The notes: generated from the letters alone by a model not told the origin. DNA of 64,000 nucleotides from an uncultured Alphaproteobacteria bacterium (GCA_903860975.1 CAIOSI010000023.1:1-64000); one strand, 5' to 3'; counted from the stretch's first letter, positions 27,525-36,799 are shown. Numbers and translations: made by a program.

Positions 27525-27909
27525 TCCAGGACGCGCTCAAAGCTCAGGTTCGCAGTTCGATCCTTTGGGACTCATTGCCGTCGTTGATGACGACTCCGCC
27601 GTTCGTCATTCACTCGCCTTGGTCCTGAGTGTAATCGGACGTGATGCGGCGACGTTTGGATCAGCGGCCGACTTCCTCGCCACCGATACAGCCTCTTATT
27701 CGCGGATCTTGTTGGATTATCATATGCCGCGGATGACTGGCCTGGAGCTGGCCGAGCATATTCGTGCGGAGGGGTATGACACTCCCATAATGCTCATGAG
27801 TGGCGGCCTTACGGCCTCGATTGCGGACAAGGCGTCGCTTTTGGGCATCTGGAAAGTCCACGCCAAGCCAGTGGATTTGGGAAAAATTCGCGAATTTATC
27901 GAGGCGTAG
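27508..27909 (+). CDS. FixJ-like receiver-only response regulator
   Basis: 133 residues comprising one receiver domain: AVVDDDSAVRHSLALVL with the acidic pocket, phospho-acceptor Asp70 in ILLDYHMPRMTG, the switch Ser in MLMSGG, and the Lys in HAKPVD. The FixJ-type LuxR DNA-binding domain is missing, so it must act by protein contact or phosphotransfer. I chose the GTG at 27508 because GGAGG lies eight bases upstream; an ATG at 27493 is possible. The start lies inside the kinase gene, indicating co-translation. Confidence 0.87.
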   Translation: MPSLIDPGRAQSSGSQFDPLGLIAVVDDDSAVRHSLALVLSVIGRDAATFGSAADFLATDTASYSRILLDYHMPRMTGLELAEHIRAEGYDTPIMLMSGGLTASIADKASLLGIWKVHAKPVDLGKIREFIEA

Positions 27910-28721
27910 GGCGCGCGTTGCGCCGCGATGAGCTCGTCACAGGCGCAGAGCGTGCAAATTATCAGCGAGCTGGCATTTTCGGTGCCTCGTAGCGTCGTAC
28001 GCGACCTGCAGTCGCAGACTTGACTGTTGACGCGGTGAAATTCCGCGCGCGGGGGGATGGAGCCAGCACCGAACGGCCCTATGGGGCGCGGCAATCGCAC
28101 CAGCCGCGGCCGCGTCACCCCCTCCAGGACGATATCGTGCCGGGTGCGCGCTCCGGAGATGACAAGATCATTGAGGCTGCAGGTTATTCGGGTGCGCTTG
28201 GAGGGGAGGGCGCAGCCGGAGAGCTTAAAGCCTGCACACTCTAATTTACGCCTGCGCACGCCCCCCCTTGTTCCTGTCCACTTCCGCGGCCTCCCAGTTC
28301 CGGTTCGGGGGCGTTGTTGACGTCTCGCCAAGGCCGTTAAACGCCGCCCGGATTCTAGGCTCTAATGCGATAGCTTCGCTGCGTCGGCCAGGTTCTCAGC
28401 CGGCATCCAGCTCTAGCGAGGGCGTTTCAAACGAGTGAATTGTTGCTCATAATGCAGGCAAATATTTGAATTTTGCTGTTTTTATAGATCAAACATTTTT
28501 TAGTAAAAATCTATCTGCGACAAATAGTAACGTATCTTTTAGAAAAAATTTTTCACACAATAGATCCTCGGAAAATTCGAATGTCTCAAAATTTAAATTG
28601 TCACGGCAATTTAATATGAAAGCGGAGAGCGTATTCGGCGATCCGGGAGGCATTTATATTCCACTTATAGATTTAGAATGACAATTTCGTCAGCGGATTT
28701 CTGGCTGGGGCGGTATTAAGC
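27910..28721. other. Long gap with an A+T-rich island before the hybrid kinase
   Basis: 812 bases without a supported gene. The first 530 are G+C-rich; a minus-strand frame (27720-28331) and plus-strand frames there have no recognisable domain. From about 28440 to 28690 the sequence is strikingly A+T-rich (runs of A and T, including AAAAAATTTTTC), then returns to normal composition. A 71-codon frame at 28466-28681 is made mostly of Asn, Ser, Phe and Lys codons and is probably a consequence of composition. The island may be a regulatory region bound by xenogeneic silencers, or foreign DNA. Confidence 0.5.
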
Positions 28722-30308
28722 GTGGACGCGCTGAGGCAGTTTGTCTCGGACTCGAGACCCGCCATGGCTATGTTTGACCGGAATATGATTTATCTGGCGG
28801 CGAGTTCGACTTGGATGGCGGATTACGGGCTGACCAGCGATGTCATCGGCCACTCCTACTACGAAATCTCCCCAGAAGTTTCCGATGACTGGCGCGCCAT
28901 CCATCAGAGGGTCATGCGGGGCGAGACAGTTTCAGAGGCTTGCCCGCCGCGGGTTCGTAACGACGGGCGTCCCCAATACCTGAATTGGCAAGTCCGACCC
29001 TGGTATCGCGCCGAGGGTGAAGTCGGAGGAATCATCATTCGGTCTGAGGACCTCTCGGAACGTGAAGGTCTGCGAAAAGAACTACGAGACAGCGAAGCGC
29101 GAATGCGGTCTCAAAACTGGGCGCTTACGGCCTACGCACGGTCCACCTCAGCCCTGCTTCATATCGGAAACCTGGAGAGTGTGACGGCAAGTGTCTGCGA
29201 GGCAATTGTCGCAGACGATACCTACGTCCTGGCGGCCGTCGGCCTCCTACAGACTGCCTCAAGCAAGGCGGTTGAAATTGTCTCTGCAGCCGGTCGCGCG
29301 AAGGCCTATGTCGACGAGTTAGATCTGAGCTGGGATGAGAGCATGATCGAGGGCTGTGGCCCGACCGGGCGATCCGTTCGCAGCGGTTCAGCCGAGATCG
29401 TCCGCGACAGCATAATCGATGCCTCATTCGCGCATTGGCAGGAAAGAGCCCTCCGTTTCGGCATTCGCTCCACTGTGACAATTCCATTCTTCCATGGGGA
29501 TGCGGTGCAAGGCGTCTTGATCGTCTACGCCGATCGTCCCGATAGCTTCGGCCCGCTCGAGCTGAATCTTTTTAGACAACTCGCCGACGAGCTCGCTTTC
29601 TCGATTATATTGCAAGAAGACCGTGCTGCTTTGGAATTGGCCCGAAAAGCGGCGACGGTCGCTGAATTCGCCTCGGCGTTGGCGCTTGAAAGCCTAAAGG
29701 AGAGCGAAGCGCGCTACCGACTGCTCGCTGAAAAATCGCACGACGTCATCTGCCGCTCCTCGCTTGGTGGGCGTCTTAAGTATGCGTCGCCGGCGCTTGA
29801 GGGGATCACAGGCTATTCGATGCCGGATTTTGCCGACAAGAGGCCTGCATTCAGGGATCGAATACATCCCGACGACTTGGACCCTAGTCTGGCGCATTTA
29901 AATCGACTGATTGCTGGTGAACCGGTCGAGAATATTCGGCTTTCCTATCGTTTCCGTCACAAGGATGATCGATGGATCTGGCTTGAAGCCACGCCGACCT
30001 TGGTGAGTGATGCTGATGGAAAACCCTTAGAGATCATCGACGTCATTCGCGATGTCACCGCACACCACCAAGCTCGTGCTGAAGCCGAGGCGGCAGCCGT
30101 TGCGAAGTCGGAGTTCCTGGCCAACATGAGTCATGAAATCCGGACGCCTTTGACCGGCATCCTTGGCTACGCCGGGTTGCTGGAGGAAAAAAAGGACTTC
30201 CTCAGGACGCGCAGATCTATGTGGACCGGATCGTCACCAGCGGCCAATCGCTGCTGTCGGTGGTCAACGACATTTTGGACTTCTCCAAGTTGGATGCGGG
30301 CCGGATAG
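28722..30308 (+). CDS. Hybrid histidine kinase, 5' part (PAS-GAF-PAS-HisKA) up to the frame change
   Basis: GTG at 28722 starts a PAS domain (about residues 10-120; [15 protein letters not shown] start, MADYGL), then a GAF domain (about 140-310; [34 protein letters not shown]), a second PAS (about 325-450; [39 protein letters not shown]), and the HisKA helix with phospho-acceptor His471 ([23 protein letters not shown]). At codons 489-491 (GAA AAA AAG) homology to kinases leaves this frame; the tail after LLEEKK reads DFLRTRRS... and is not kinase-like. The ATPase and receiver domains continue in the -1 frame. Without frameshifting this ORF makes a 528-residue sensor lacking ATPase activity. 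Confidence 0.85.
   Translation: MDALRQFVSDSRPAMAMFDRNMIYLAASSTWMADYGLTSDVIGHSYYEISPEVSDDWRAIHQRVMRGETVSEACPPRVRNDGRPQYLNWQVRPWYRAEGEVGGIIIRSEDLSEREGLRKELRDSEARMRSQNWALTAYARSTSALLHIGNLESVTASVCEAIVADDTYVLAAVGLLQTASSKAVEIVSAAGRAKAYVDELDLSWDESMIEGCGPTGRSVRSGSAEIVRDSIIDASFAHWQERALRFGIRSTVTIPFFHGDAVQGVLIVYADRPDSFGPLELNLFRQLADELAFSIILQEDRAALELARKAATVAEFASALALESLKESEARYRLLAEKSHDVICRSSLGGRLKYASPALEGITGYSMPDFADKRPAFRDRIHPDDLDPSLAHLNRLIAGEPVENIRLSYRFRHKDDRWIWLEATPTLVSDADGKPLEIIDVIRDVTAHHQARAEAEAAAVAKSEFLANMSHEIRTPLTGILGYAGLLEEKKDFLRTRRSMWTGSSPAANRCCRWSTTFWTSPSWMRAG
30188..30194 (+). promoter_or_regulatory. A AAA AAG slippery heptamer, candidate -1 frameshift site
   Basis: The heptamer lies in the exact phase (A AAA AAG relative to the kinase frame) used by Escherichia coli dnaX for -1 frameshifting. 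A -1 slip here joins LLEEKK to [14 protein letters not shown] without loss of a residue and yields an 833-residue hybrid kinase. GGAGG occurs immediately upstream at 30182-30186, closer than the usual stimulatory spacing. No clear downstream hairpin was found by eye. A one-base deletion in an original A8 tract, or a sequencing error, explains the same data. Confidence 0.55.
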
Positions 30309-31222
30309 AATTGGATTCACACGCCTTTGATCCCTTGGCTTTTGTTACTGAAACCATCGAGTTAGTCGCTGGCACGGCCAAGCAGAAAGGCTTGGCGCTT
30401 ACCTGCGAGGTCGAAGGCGAGCTTCCGATGGCAGTGCTAGCTGACAATGCGCGGGTGCGCCAAGTGCTGCTCAACCTGCTCGGAAATGCGATCAAGTTCA
30501 GCGAGGTCGGTCAGATCAATGTCAAGCTCACCTATCGGCCCGAGGCTGGCGGCGTGCTTGGCGTTGCGGTGAGCGACAGGGGCATCGGCATACCCTGCGA
30601 CCGGGTCGACCGACTATTCCGGCGGTTCTCACAGGTTGACGGTTCCAATACCCGCAAGTACGGCGGCTCCGGACTAGGGCTGGCGATCAGCAAGGCCTTG
30701 GTCGAGCTGATGGGGGGAGAAATCGGCGTGGAGAGCCGCGAGGGAGAGGGCTCGACCTTCGGGTTCACGGTCGCCGCACCGTCTGTTAAGCCCTCTCAAT
30801 CCGAGCCGTTTGGTGCCCAGCTGCCTAAAGATACGCCTGGTGCCGCTGCCCGTATCCTGCTGGTCGATGATGTGGCGATGATGCGCGAGCTGGTACGTCT
30901 AATGCTCTTGCCCTCGGGTTATGAGATTACCGAGGCGTCAAACGGTGCCGAGGCGGTGGGTGTCGCGCTATCGGCCCCGTTCGACCTTATCTTGATGGAT
31001 TTGCAGATGCCTGGCATGGACGGTCAGGCCGCCACGCGCGCCATCCGCGCCGCCAGTGATCTGAACGGCAAGACCCCAATCGTGGCGCTGAGCGCCAACG
31101 TCCTACCAATCCACATCGCCGACTGTCTCGAGGCCGGTATGAATGACCACATCAGAAAACCAATCTCTCCAGACGAACTGCTGACAAAAGTCGCCCGGTG
31201 GAGCGGCGCAAATGAAGTCTGA
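30221..31222 (+). CDS. Hybrid histidine kinase, 3' part (dimerisation helix, HATPase, receiver)
   Basis: This frame carries on from the upstream kinase: [26 protein letters not shown] (helix 2 of HisKA), then HATPase boxes [41 protein letters not shown], and a C-terminal receiver with [14 protein letters not shown], phospho-acceptor in [13 protein letters not shown] and [11 protein letters not shown]. The first possible own start is GTG 30221, but the frame is open and homologous upstream to 30194 ([10 protein letters not shown]), so it is more naturally the continuation of the 28722 gene. As a separate protein it would lack the phospho-acceptor His. C terminus at 31222; an 8-bp hairpin (31394-31414) lies downstream without a T tract. 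Confidence 0.8.
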   Translation: MDRIVTSGQSLLSVVNDILDFSKLDAGRIELDSHAFDPLAFVTETIELVAGTAKQKGLALTCEVEGELPMAVLADNARVRQVLLNLLGNAIKFSEVGQINVKLTYRPEAGGVLGVAVSDRGIGIPCDRVDRLFRRFSQVDGSNTRKYGGSGLGLAISKALVELMGGEIGVESREGEGSTFGFTVAAPSVKPSQSEPFGAQLPKDTPGAAARILLVDDVAMMRELVRLMLLPSGYEITEASNGAEAVGVALSAPFDLILMDLQMPGMDGQAATRAIRAASDLNGKTPIVALSANVLPIHIADCLEAGMNDHIRKPISPDELLTKVARWSGANEV

Positions 31223-31664
31223 GATGCGACGGCGCCGGATTGATCTTAAAATCTACCGTGTTCTCCGGGTACGGCGTACCCTTCCGGCAGAGGTCGTGGA
31301 AAAACGCGATTTCTGATTTGAGCCGGGGTGGCCCGGTGAGTTTTTAGGATCGCGTTCTGCTGCTGAATTGACATGCAGCGACGGATGACGGCGGGCGATC
31401 AGGCTCTGATCGCCGCCAAGAGCGGTCCCACGCAGAAGATCTGGATCATTCTCTTCATAATGTAGGCTGGGACTTGGAGGCTCATCTCGGTCAGGACCTT
31501 TTCGAGGGGCCTGCGCGGAGAACAGACCCGGCGGTCAAGAGGTTGGGGCCGTTACCACCATGGGGCAAAAACGGCCTTCAGCCCGGCGTGCGGCACCAGA
31601 TCTTCCGGCGCGGCACCGGATCGCGGACCTTCGCAGAGGCCGTTCAGTGGAAATCGATCCTTCC
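31223..31664. other. Intergenic stretch after the hybrid kinase
   Basis: 442 bases with no supported gene. A perfect 8-bp stem with a 5-base loop (GGCGATCA / TGATCGCC, 31394-31414) lies 170 bases after the kinase stop and could be a weak terminator, but no T run follows. A plus-strand frame from 31474 reads into the antisense of the MFS gene and lacks any family signature. Confidence 0.4.
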
Positions 31665-33020
31665 TCAGCCTAGAAAATCCTCGCGGATTGTGCGCCGGGC
31701 CAACCAAAAACAGGCGAACGCAAGCGGCCAGACGCCGGTCAAGGCGAGCAGCGCCCAGCGGATCCCTTCGGCCGGACCCATGCCCTGTCTGTGATTGAGA
31801 TAGTCGGACAGCATTCCGATACCGATTGGCCCAAAGCCACCGATGAAGACGATCATGAAGATGAGTATTGCGGCGCTTGTGGCGCGCATGCGCGGCGGCA
31901 CAACGGACTGGCCGACGCTGAACACCGGACCCCACCACAGGGCCCCGAGCAAGGTCGAGACAGCCAACATCGTCAACGCTAGCCACGTGGACTCTACGGT
32001 GAATTGGGCGAGGCGAACCGGTATGGCCACCAGCGCTGCGATGGCCGGCGCCAGGGTGTAGTTGCGCAAGTCGCGTGCGCCGTATCTGTCGGTAAGCCAG
32101 CCGCTCGACCAGACGCCAAGGGCACCGGCTGCATGGGTAAGGCCAATCATTAGCCCCAGGAAGCCCACCGGTTTCAAACCGAAACCATGGGCGAGTTGGG
32201 CCACTTCTGCGGCGTGGTTGCGCAGGAAGAAAGACGCCGAGAAGGCCGACCCGGCACCAAAGTTTATAATTGTCGCTCCGGCCGCCACGAGCCAGTAACT
32301 CCGGCGTTTGAAAAGGTAGGCCAGGGTCTGGCCAAAGGAGACCGCCGAGGCCGTGGCCGCAGCTGCCTGTTGCGACAGAATTCTGCGAGGCTCTTTCAGA
32401 GTGAAAAATGCCAGGGCTCCAAATAGTAAGCCCGGAAGGCCGGCCACCACGAATGCGACGCGCCAACCATAGGCGTCATAGACTAGCCCCCCCATAACGA
32501 GGCCAGCTGCTGTACCGATGGGCGAGCCCAGGGAATAGAAGGCGAGCGCCGAAGCGCGCTTCTCCATTGGATGATAATCAACGATCAGCGAGTGGGACGG
32601 TGCCGCACAGCCCGCTTCACCCACTCCGACGCCAACGCGGAACAAAAGGATCTGCCAGAAATTTCCGGCGACGGCGCACAGGAGCGTGAAGCCGCTCCAA
32701 GTCGCCGCGGCGAGGCTGATGATCTTTGGGCGGTTTCTGGTCTCGGCCAGTCGCGCGATCGGCACGCCCAAGAAAGTGTAGAGAACGGCGAACGCTAAGC
32801 CGGCGAGTAGGCCGAGCTGGCCGTCAGAAAGCCTCAAGTCGTGTTTGATCGGCTCGCCGAGGATCTGAAGGATTTGTCGGTCGATGTAGTTGACGGCATA
32901 GATGCCCAGCAAAAGCCCCATGGCGTAGCGCGTATAGGGCTTGGGATAGGGTGTCGCAGCTGGCGGGTTCGGCGCAATCGTCGGCGCTGTCACGAAGTCC
33001 TGCGGTGCAGCGTCCGTCAT
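31665..33020 (-). CDS. MFS transporter, spinster-like
   Basis: A 451-residue integral membrane protein with about 12 transmembrane segments. Spinster-type features: VNYIDRQILQILGEPI in TM1, GLLAGLAFAVLYTFLGVPIARLAET with the MFS motif-A region, FRVGVGVGEAGCAAPSHSLI in TM4, and the ERAS-like EKRASALAFYSLGSPIG. Such proteins are proton-linked exporters or importers of sphingosine-like or organic-acid substrates; the substrate here is unknown. I chose the ATG at 33020 (MTDAAPQ); starts at 33053 or 33056 are possible. Transcribed alone. Confidence 0.88.
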   Translation of the reverse strand: MTDAAPQDFVTAPTIAPNPPAATPYPKPYTRYAMGLLLGIYAVNYIDRQILQILGEPIKHDLRLSDGQLGLLAGLAFAVLYTFLGVPIARLAETRNRPKIISLAAATWSGFTLLCAVAGNFWQILLFRVGVGVGEAGCAAPSHSLIVDYHPMEKRASALAFYSLGSPIGTAAGLVMGGLVYDAYGWRVAFVVAGLPGLLFGALAFFTLKEPRRILSQQAAAATASAVSFGQTLAYLFKRRSYWLVAAGATIINFGAGSAFSASFFLRNHAAEVAQLAHGFGLKPVGFLGLMIGLTHAAGALGVWSSGWLTDRYGARDLRNYTLAPAIAALVAIPVRLAQFTVESTWLALTMLAVSTLLGALWWGPVFSVGQSVVPPRMRATSAAILIFMIVFIGGFGPIGIGMLSDYLNHRQGMGPAEGIRWALLALTGVWPLAFACFWLARRTIREDFLG

Positions 33021-33407
33021 GTGGGCCCCCAGCCAGGTGCAGAATCCCCTCATCACTAGGATCGCAAAACGACAATATTACAATGCTGCGGCTGGCTCAG
33101 ATTCCAGCTCGGTTAGGCTGGCTCGCCCCTAGGGATCGACGCAAACCATCGGTTCAGCACGCCAAGACCCCGCAACTCTCCGTTTCGGGCCACACTTGGG
33201 ATCGCCGGTCTGCGCCTTGCAGACGTATCCGAGGAGGGCAGGGGGATAAGCTCAGGCCTTGGGGTCCGAAAATGCTGCCAGCGGTAGACACCGCTTTACC
33301 CAAAACGCGATCCCAAAAGGAAAATGAGCGCCTCCCCGAAAGCGTTTCGGCCCCTTCAACGGGAGCCTAATTATTTGATTATAATAAAAGAATTAGGCTC
33401 CCGAAGA
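33021..33407. other. Intergenic stretch between MFS gene and tRNA-Pro
   Basis: 387 bases without a supported gene. It contains the MFS upstream region, a short palindrome (CCGAAAGCGTTTCGG near 33340) and the long inverted repeat at 33360-33403. Plus-strand frames across 32951-33575 run through the tRNA antisense and are spurious. Confidence 0.45.
33360..33403. repeat. 13-bp perfect inverted repeat with A+T-rich loop beside tRNA-Pro
   Basis: Arms CGGGAGCCTAATT and AATTAGGCTCCCG are separated by 18 A+T-rich bases. It starts four bases past the CCA end of tRNA-Pro(GGG) on the minus strand. It can form the terminator hairpin of the tRNA, although no T run follows in that direction; a remnant of an integration site is an alternative. 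Confidence 0.7.
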
Positions 33408-33484
<77 letters not shown>

Positions 33485-33546
33485 ACGCCTCGCGGCGAGC
33501 GCGGCTTATAGACGGGCGGTGATCGTCGCCGCAATCCCGAAAACGG

Positions 33547-33744
33547 CTAGTTCTCCCTGTTCATCCAGGAAATGAGCGGCAGGATCGGAATCCCCCAGCA
33601 GATCCCTGCCAGGGCAAAGAAGGCAAATTGTAGGACGCCGTGATCAGGAACGTGTCGTGCGAGCTCCGCCACAGCGCCGATGTACAGCAATATGAACGCC
33701 AGGATGGCGAAGAGACCGATCAGTTTGCGCAGGCGCGGGTTCAT
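33547..33744 (-). CDS. DUF2842 small membrane protein
   Basis: 65 residues, two hydrophobic segments (LIGLFAILAFILLYIGAVAELA and FFALAGICWGIPILPLISWM). The ending WGIPILPLISWMNRE and the RKLIGLFAIL start are the DUF2842 hallmarks, an alphaproteobacterial family of inner-membrane proteins of unknown function. It is divergent from the heme A synthase gene, the context in which the family is often found. Confidence 0.9.
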   Translation of the reverse strand: MNPRLRKLIGLFAILAFILLYIGAVAELARHVPDHGVLQFAFFALAGICWGIPILPLISWMNREN

Positions 33745-33834
33745 CGGCGCTGCTTAGCGGCCATTCGTGGCGCTTGAAAGTCAAGACGAGCACGGCCGTG
33801 GACGTTGACGTCATTACGCGGTAGTCGGCGCGCG

Positions 33835-34866
33835 ATGACTACGTTCCTGCGTTCCGACCGGTCCCGCGCTGTCGCAATTTGGCTGCTTGTCGTGGCTGCT
33901 TTGGTATTGGGCATGATCGTCGTCGGTGGTTCGACCCGGCTGACGGGTTCGGGGCTATCGATCACGCAATGGCGTCCGATCTCCGGTGTTCTGCCTCCGC
34001 TGAGCATGGCCGAATGGCAGGCGGAATTTGCTCGCTATCGATCGATCCCGCAGTTCAGGTTCGTCAATACGAACATGACGCTCGATCAGTTCCGCTTCAT
34101 TTATTGGTGGGAGTGGTCGCACCGGTTTTTAGCCCGTCTACTTGGTTTGGTGTTCTTGGCGCCTTTCGCCTGGTTCGCCTGGCGTCGCCAACTGCCAGCG
34201 CGGCTTGCGGGCAATTTTGTAATGCTGGTCATGCTTTGTGGCCTTGAGCCCATCGTCGGATGGTGGATGGTCGCAAGCGGCCTTTCTGAGCGCGTCTATG
34301 TCGCTCCAGAGCGACTGACCATCCATCTTGGTATAGCGTTTGCGCTGCTGGGTACCCTCGTGTGGACCGCGTTGGACGCCTGGACAGGCGCGCCGCGCCA
34401 GACCCTGTCGAGTCCTTGGGCCTGGCGAGCTCGGGCTTTGGTCGGGCTGATTTATCTACAGATCCTGTTGGGTGCCTTGGTCGCGGGCAACCAGGCGGGG
34501 CAGGTTTACAATGACTGGCCGATGTTTGCGGGGCATTGGTTGCCACAGGATTACGACGGCGACGGCCTATGGGCGACGCTGGCCCATAGCCAGGGGGCCG
34601 TGCAGTTACATCACCGGCTTTTGGCCTATCTTCTTGTCGTGGCTGCGCTGGCCACGGGGATTGGCGCGTGGCGGTCAGCCGATCTGGCGTCGTCCGCACG
34701 CACATTGGCGCTTAGCGTCACGACGCTGGTGTTGATCCAAGCTGGTCTCGGCATCGTCACTTTGATGGCTCGCGTGCCGCTGGGCTTGGGCGTCGTTCAT
34801 CAGCTTACCGCGGCCCTGACGCTATGCTTCGCCGTCGCCTTCGCTTGGCGGGTTCGTCGAGTCTGA
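33835..34866 (+). CDS. ctaA: Heme A synthase (COX15/CtaA)
   Basis: Converts heme O to heme A for cytochrome c oxidase. 343 residues with eight predicted membrane segments. Family motifs: GGSTRLTGSGLSITQW after TM1, the loop WWEWSHRFLARLLGL with a heme-ligand His, RLTIHLGIAF, LGALVAGNQAGQVYNDWPMF, LHHRLLAYLL and VVHQLTAALTL with the remaining conserved His. The ATG at 33835 gives MTTFLRSDRSR; an ATG ten codons upstream (33805) is an alternative. Confidence 0.95.
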   Translation: MTTFLRSDRSRAVAIWLLVVAALVLGMIVVGGSTRLTGSGLSITQWRPISGVLPPLSMAEWQAEFARYRSIPQFRFVNTNMTLDQFRFIYWWEWSHRFLARLLGLVFLAPFAWFAWRRQLPARLAGNFVMLVMLCGLEPIVGWWMVASGLSERVYVAPERLTIHLGIAFALLGTLVWTALDAWTGAPRQTLSSPWAWRARALVGLIYLQILLGALVAGNQAGQVYNDWPMFAGHWLPQDYDGDGLWATLAHSQGAVQLHHRLLAYLLVVAALATGIGAWRSADLASSARTLALSVTTLVLIQAGLGIVTLMARVPLGLGVVHQLTAALTLCFAVAFAWRVRRV

Positions 34867-34971
34867 GCCACGCAATAGGGTCCGGGGCCAGTCGCGTTGT
34901 GTTCTCGTCATTGCGAACATCAAGCCGTCGGCTCAAAAAGGGCCCCTCACGGATTCCGGGGTGATGCTGGC

Positions 34972-35571
34972 ATGAAAACTCGACTTCGCGTTCTCACGGT
35001 AGCGCTTGCTATCGCTATCGTCGGTGGCGTGACATCCACGGCCGTCTCTCAGGCGCAGTCCAATCGGCCGGTCTTGGTCTATTCGGCTGATGGTAAGCTG
35101 GTGTTCCCGGCAGATTACCGGACTTGGGTCTATCTATCGACCGGGGTCGACATGGCCTATGTCGACGGGCCGCCACCCTCACAGCACACATTCGACAGCG
35201 TCTTTGTCGACCCGGCATCCTACGCCGGGTTCCAGAAGACCGGGACCTGGCCCGATAAGACGGTGATGATCTTGGAGGTGCGCAAAGGCCAGAGCCGAGG
35301 GTCGATCAGCAAGGCGGGGGTCTTCCAGACCGATCGAATTGGCTTCGAAGCCCACGTTAAGGATGTGACCCGGTTCAAAAGTGGATGGGCGTTCTTCTCT
35401 GGGAGTGGCGTGGCATTGCCGCAGGATTCTGCGTGTAACAAATGTCACGAGCAGCACGGTGCGGTCGACACCACGTTTGTGCAGTTCTACCCGACGCTTC
35501 TGCCGAAGGCGAAGGAGATGAAGACGTTCAGTGCGGCTTATCTCGCCGAGGAGGCCCAGGCGAAACCGTGA
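34972..35571 (+). CDS. Cytochrome P460-family protein
   Basis: 199 residues with a signal peptide (VLTVALAIAIVGGVTSTAVSQA). The mature part matches the P460 domain: FPADYRTWVYLSTGVDM, FDSVFVDPASYAGFQKTGTWPDKTV (by its ends FDSVFVDP and TGTWPDKTV), GWAFFSG, and a single heme-binding CNKCH in DSACNKCHEQHGAVD. P460 cytochromes in other bacteria oxidise hydroxylamine or bind NO; many family members, including this one, have no assigned role. It lies 105 bases after ctaA. Confidence 0.88.
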   Translation: MKTRLRVLTVALAIAIVGGVTSTAVSQAQSNRPVLVYSADGKLVFPADYRTWVYLSTGVDMAYVDGPPPSQHTFDSVFVDPASYAGFQKTGTWPDKTVMILEVRKGQSRGSISKAGVFQTDRIGFEAHVKDVTRFKSGWAFFSGSGVALPQDSACNKCHEQHGAVDTTFVQFYPTLLPKAKEMKTFSAAYLAEEAQAKP

Positions 35572-35661
35572 TTAAGGTATCATAGTACCGTATCAAAAAA
35601 GATCATTCTTTTCAATATCCTGAGCAATTATTCGCGTACGTGAATTGACAGGGTGCCACAT

Positions 35662-35681
35662 AGCCGGCATATGCGCCGGCT
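35662..35681 (+). promoter_or_regulatory. Small hairpin in the rplM-rpsI leader
   Basis: The A+T-rich upstream DNA (35570-35640) probably holds the promoter. AGCCGGC and GCCGGCT form a perfect 7-bp stem with a six-base loop 46 bases before the rplM start. It may contribute to autogenous control as in other L13-S9 leaders, or be incidental. Confidence 0.35.
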
Positions 35682-35726
35682 CACGTCGGGACCCTCTCGT
35701 TCCGGCAATTTCCGGATGAGATTCCC

Positions 35727-36200
35727 ATGATGAAGACCACGGCTTCGTTGAAGCCCGCCGAGGTCGAGAAGAAATGGATCGTGATCGACGCCGAGAATGC
35801 CGTTGTCGGCCGTCTCGCGACGTTTATCGCCAACCGTCTTCGCGGCAAGCATCGCCCTGACTATACTCCGAATGTCGATTGCGGCGATGTCGTCGTTGTC
35901 GTCAACGCCGACAAAGTGAAGTTCACGGGCAAGAAGCTCGAAGACAAGATTTACTATTGGCACACCGGTCACCCGGGCGGCGTGAAGCAGCGCACCGCTG
36001 GTGCGATCCTAAACGGCCGCTTCCCCGAGCGCGTGCTCGAGAAGGCTGTTGAGCGCATGCTGCCCAAGGAGAGCCCCCTGGCCCGCAAGCAGCTGACACA
36101 CCTGCGGATCTACAACAGCGCCGAGCATCCGCACGCCGCTCAAAACCCCGAGACCATCGCGTTCGCCGATCTGAACGCCAAGAACGTGCGGAGCGCTTAA
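35727..36200 (+). CDS. rplM: 50S ribosomal protein L13
   Basis: 157 residues. Family motifs: [58 protein letters not shown], the ribosomal L13 signature around [20 protein letters not shown], and [16 protein letters not shown]. Two tandem ATGs (35727, 35730) are both possible starts. rpsI follows two bases after the stop in the conserved L13-S9 operon. Confidence 0.97.
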   Translation: MMKTTASLKPAEVEKKWIVIDAENAVVGRLATFIANRLRGKHRPDYTPNVDCGDVVVVVNADKVKFTGKKLEDKIYYWHTGHPGGVKQRTAGAILNGRFPERVLEKAVERMLPKESPLARKQLTHLRIYNSAEHPHAAQNPETIAFADLNAKNVRSA

Positions 36201-36202
36201 GC

Positions 36203-36694
36203 ATGTCGGAAGCCACCACGCCAGTCGCCGCCACCGGCTTTGATGCCCTGAAGGGCCTGGGAACTCAGGCTGAGGACGTCGTTGTCCACGAGCGCAAGGT
36301 TGACGCCCAGGGTCGCGCCTATGCGACCGGTAAGCGGAAAAACGCCATCGCCCGCGTCTGGATCCAACCCGGCAAGGGCAAGATCACCATCAACGGTCGC
36401 GATCAGGAAATTTACTTCGCCCGTCCGGTGCTCCGGATGATGATCGCCCAGCCGATGGATCTGGCCGATCGCGCAGGCCAATTCGATGTGATCGTTTCGG
36501 TTCAAGGATCGGGTCTGTCAGGCCAAGCCGGTGCGATCCGCCACGGTATCTCCAAGGCTCTGACCTACTATGAGCCGAGCCTGCGCGCCGTTCTGAAGCC
36601 GCACGGGCTGCTGACGCGCGACAGCCGCGTCGTAGAGCGGAAGAAGTACGGCAAGGCCAAGGCCCGACGCAGCTTCCAGTTCTCGAAGCGCTAG
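36203..36694 (+). CDS. rpsI: 30S ribosomal protein S9
   Basis: 163 residues. After an alphaproteobacterial N-terminal extension of about 40 residues, the S9 domain starts at [19 protein letters not shown] and continues through [36 protein letters not shown], ending with [24 protein letters not shown], whose terminal SKR reaches the P-site tRNA. It ends with an intrinsic terminator 30 bases later. Confidence 0.97.
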   Translation: MSEATTPVAATGFDALKGLGTQAEDVVVHERKVDAQGRAYATGKRKNAIARVWIQPGKGKITINGRDQEIYFARPVLRMMIAQPMDLADRAGQFDVIVSVQGSGLSGQAGAIRHGISKALTYYEPSLRAVLKPHGLLTRDSRVVERKKYGKAKARRSFQFSKR

Positions 36695-36723
36695 GGCTCG
36701 CGCGGACATTTTTCGTGCTTGCG

Positions 36724-36756
36724 AAGGGCGCCTCGGGAAACCGGAGCGCCCTTTGT
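36724..36756 (+). terminator. Intrinsic terminator of rplM-rpsI
   Basis: AAGGGCGCCTCGG and CCGGAGCGCCCTT form an eight-bp lower stem, a two-base mismatch and a three-bp top with a GAAA-type loop, followed by TTGTCTTTGTCT. Position after rpsI and the T-rich tail fit a Rho-independent terminator. Confidence 0.8.
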
Positions 36757-36799
36757 CTTTGTCTGGTACCCGCCTGAGCGGGGTTGAACGGGGTTCCAA

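Noticed and set aside
27720..28331. Long minus-strand ORF (203 codons) in the gap before the hybrid kinase
   Set aside because: Half overlaps the receiver gene antisense and the rest shows no domain; a PilZ-like reading was considered but key motifs are absent.
28466..28681. 71-codon ORF in the A+T-rich island
   Set aside because: Composed mainly of Asn, Ser, Lys and Phe codons as expected by composition; no family pattern and no ribosome binding site.
31474..31794. Possible transposase fragment downstream of the hybrid kinase
   Set aside because: No DDE motifs, terminal repeats or target duplication could be seen; the frame runs antisense to the MFS gene.
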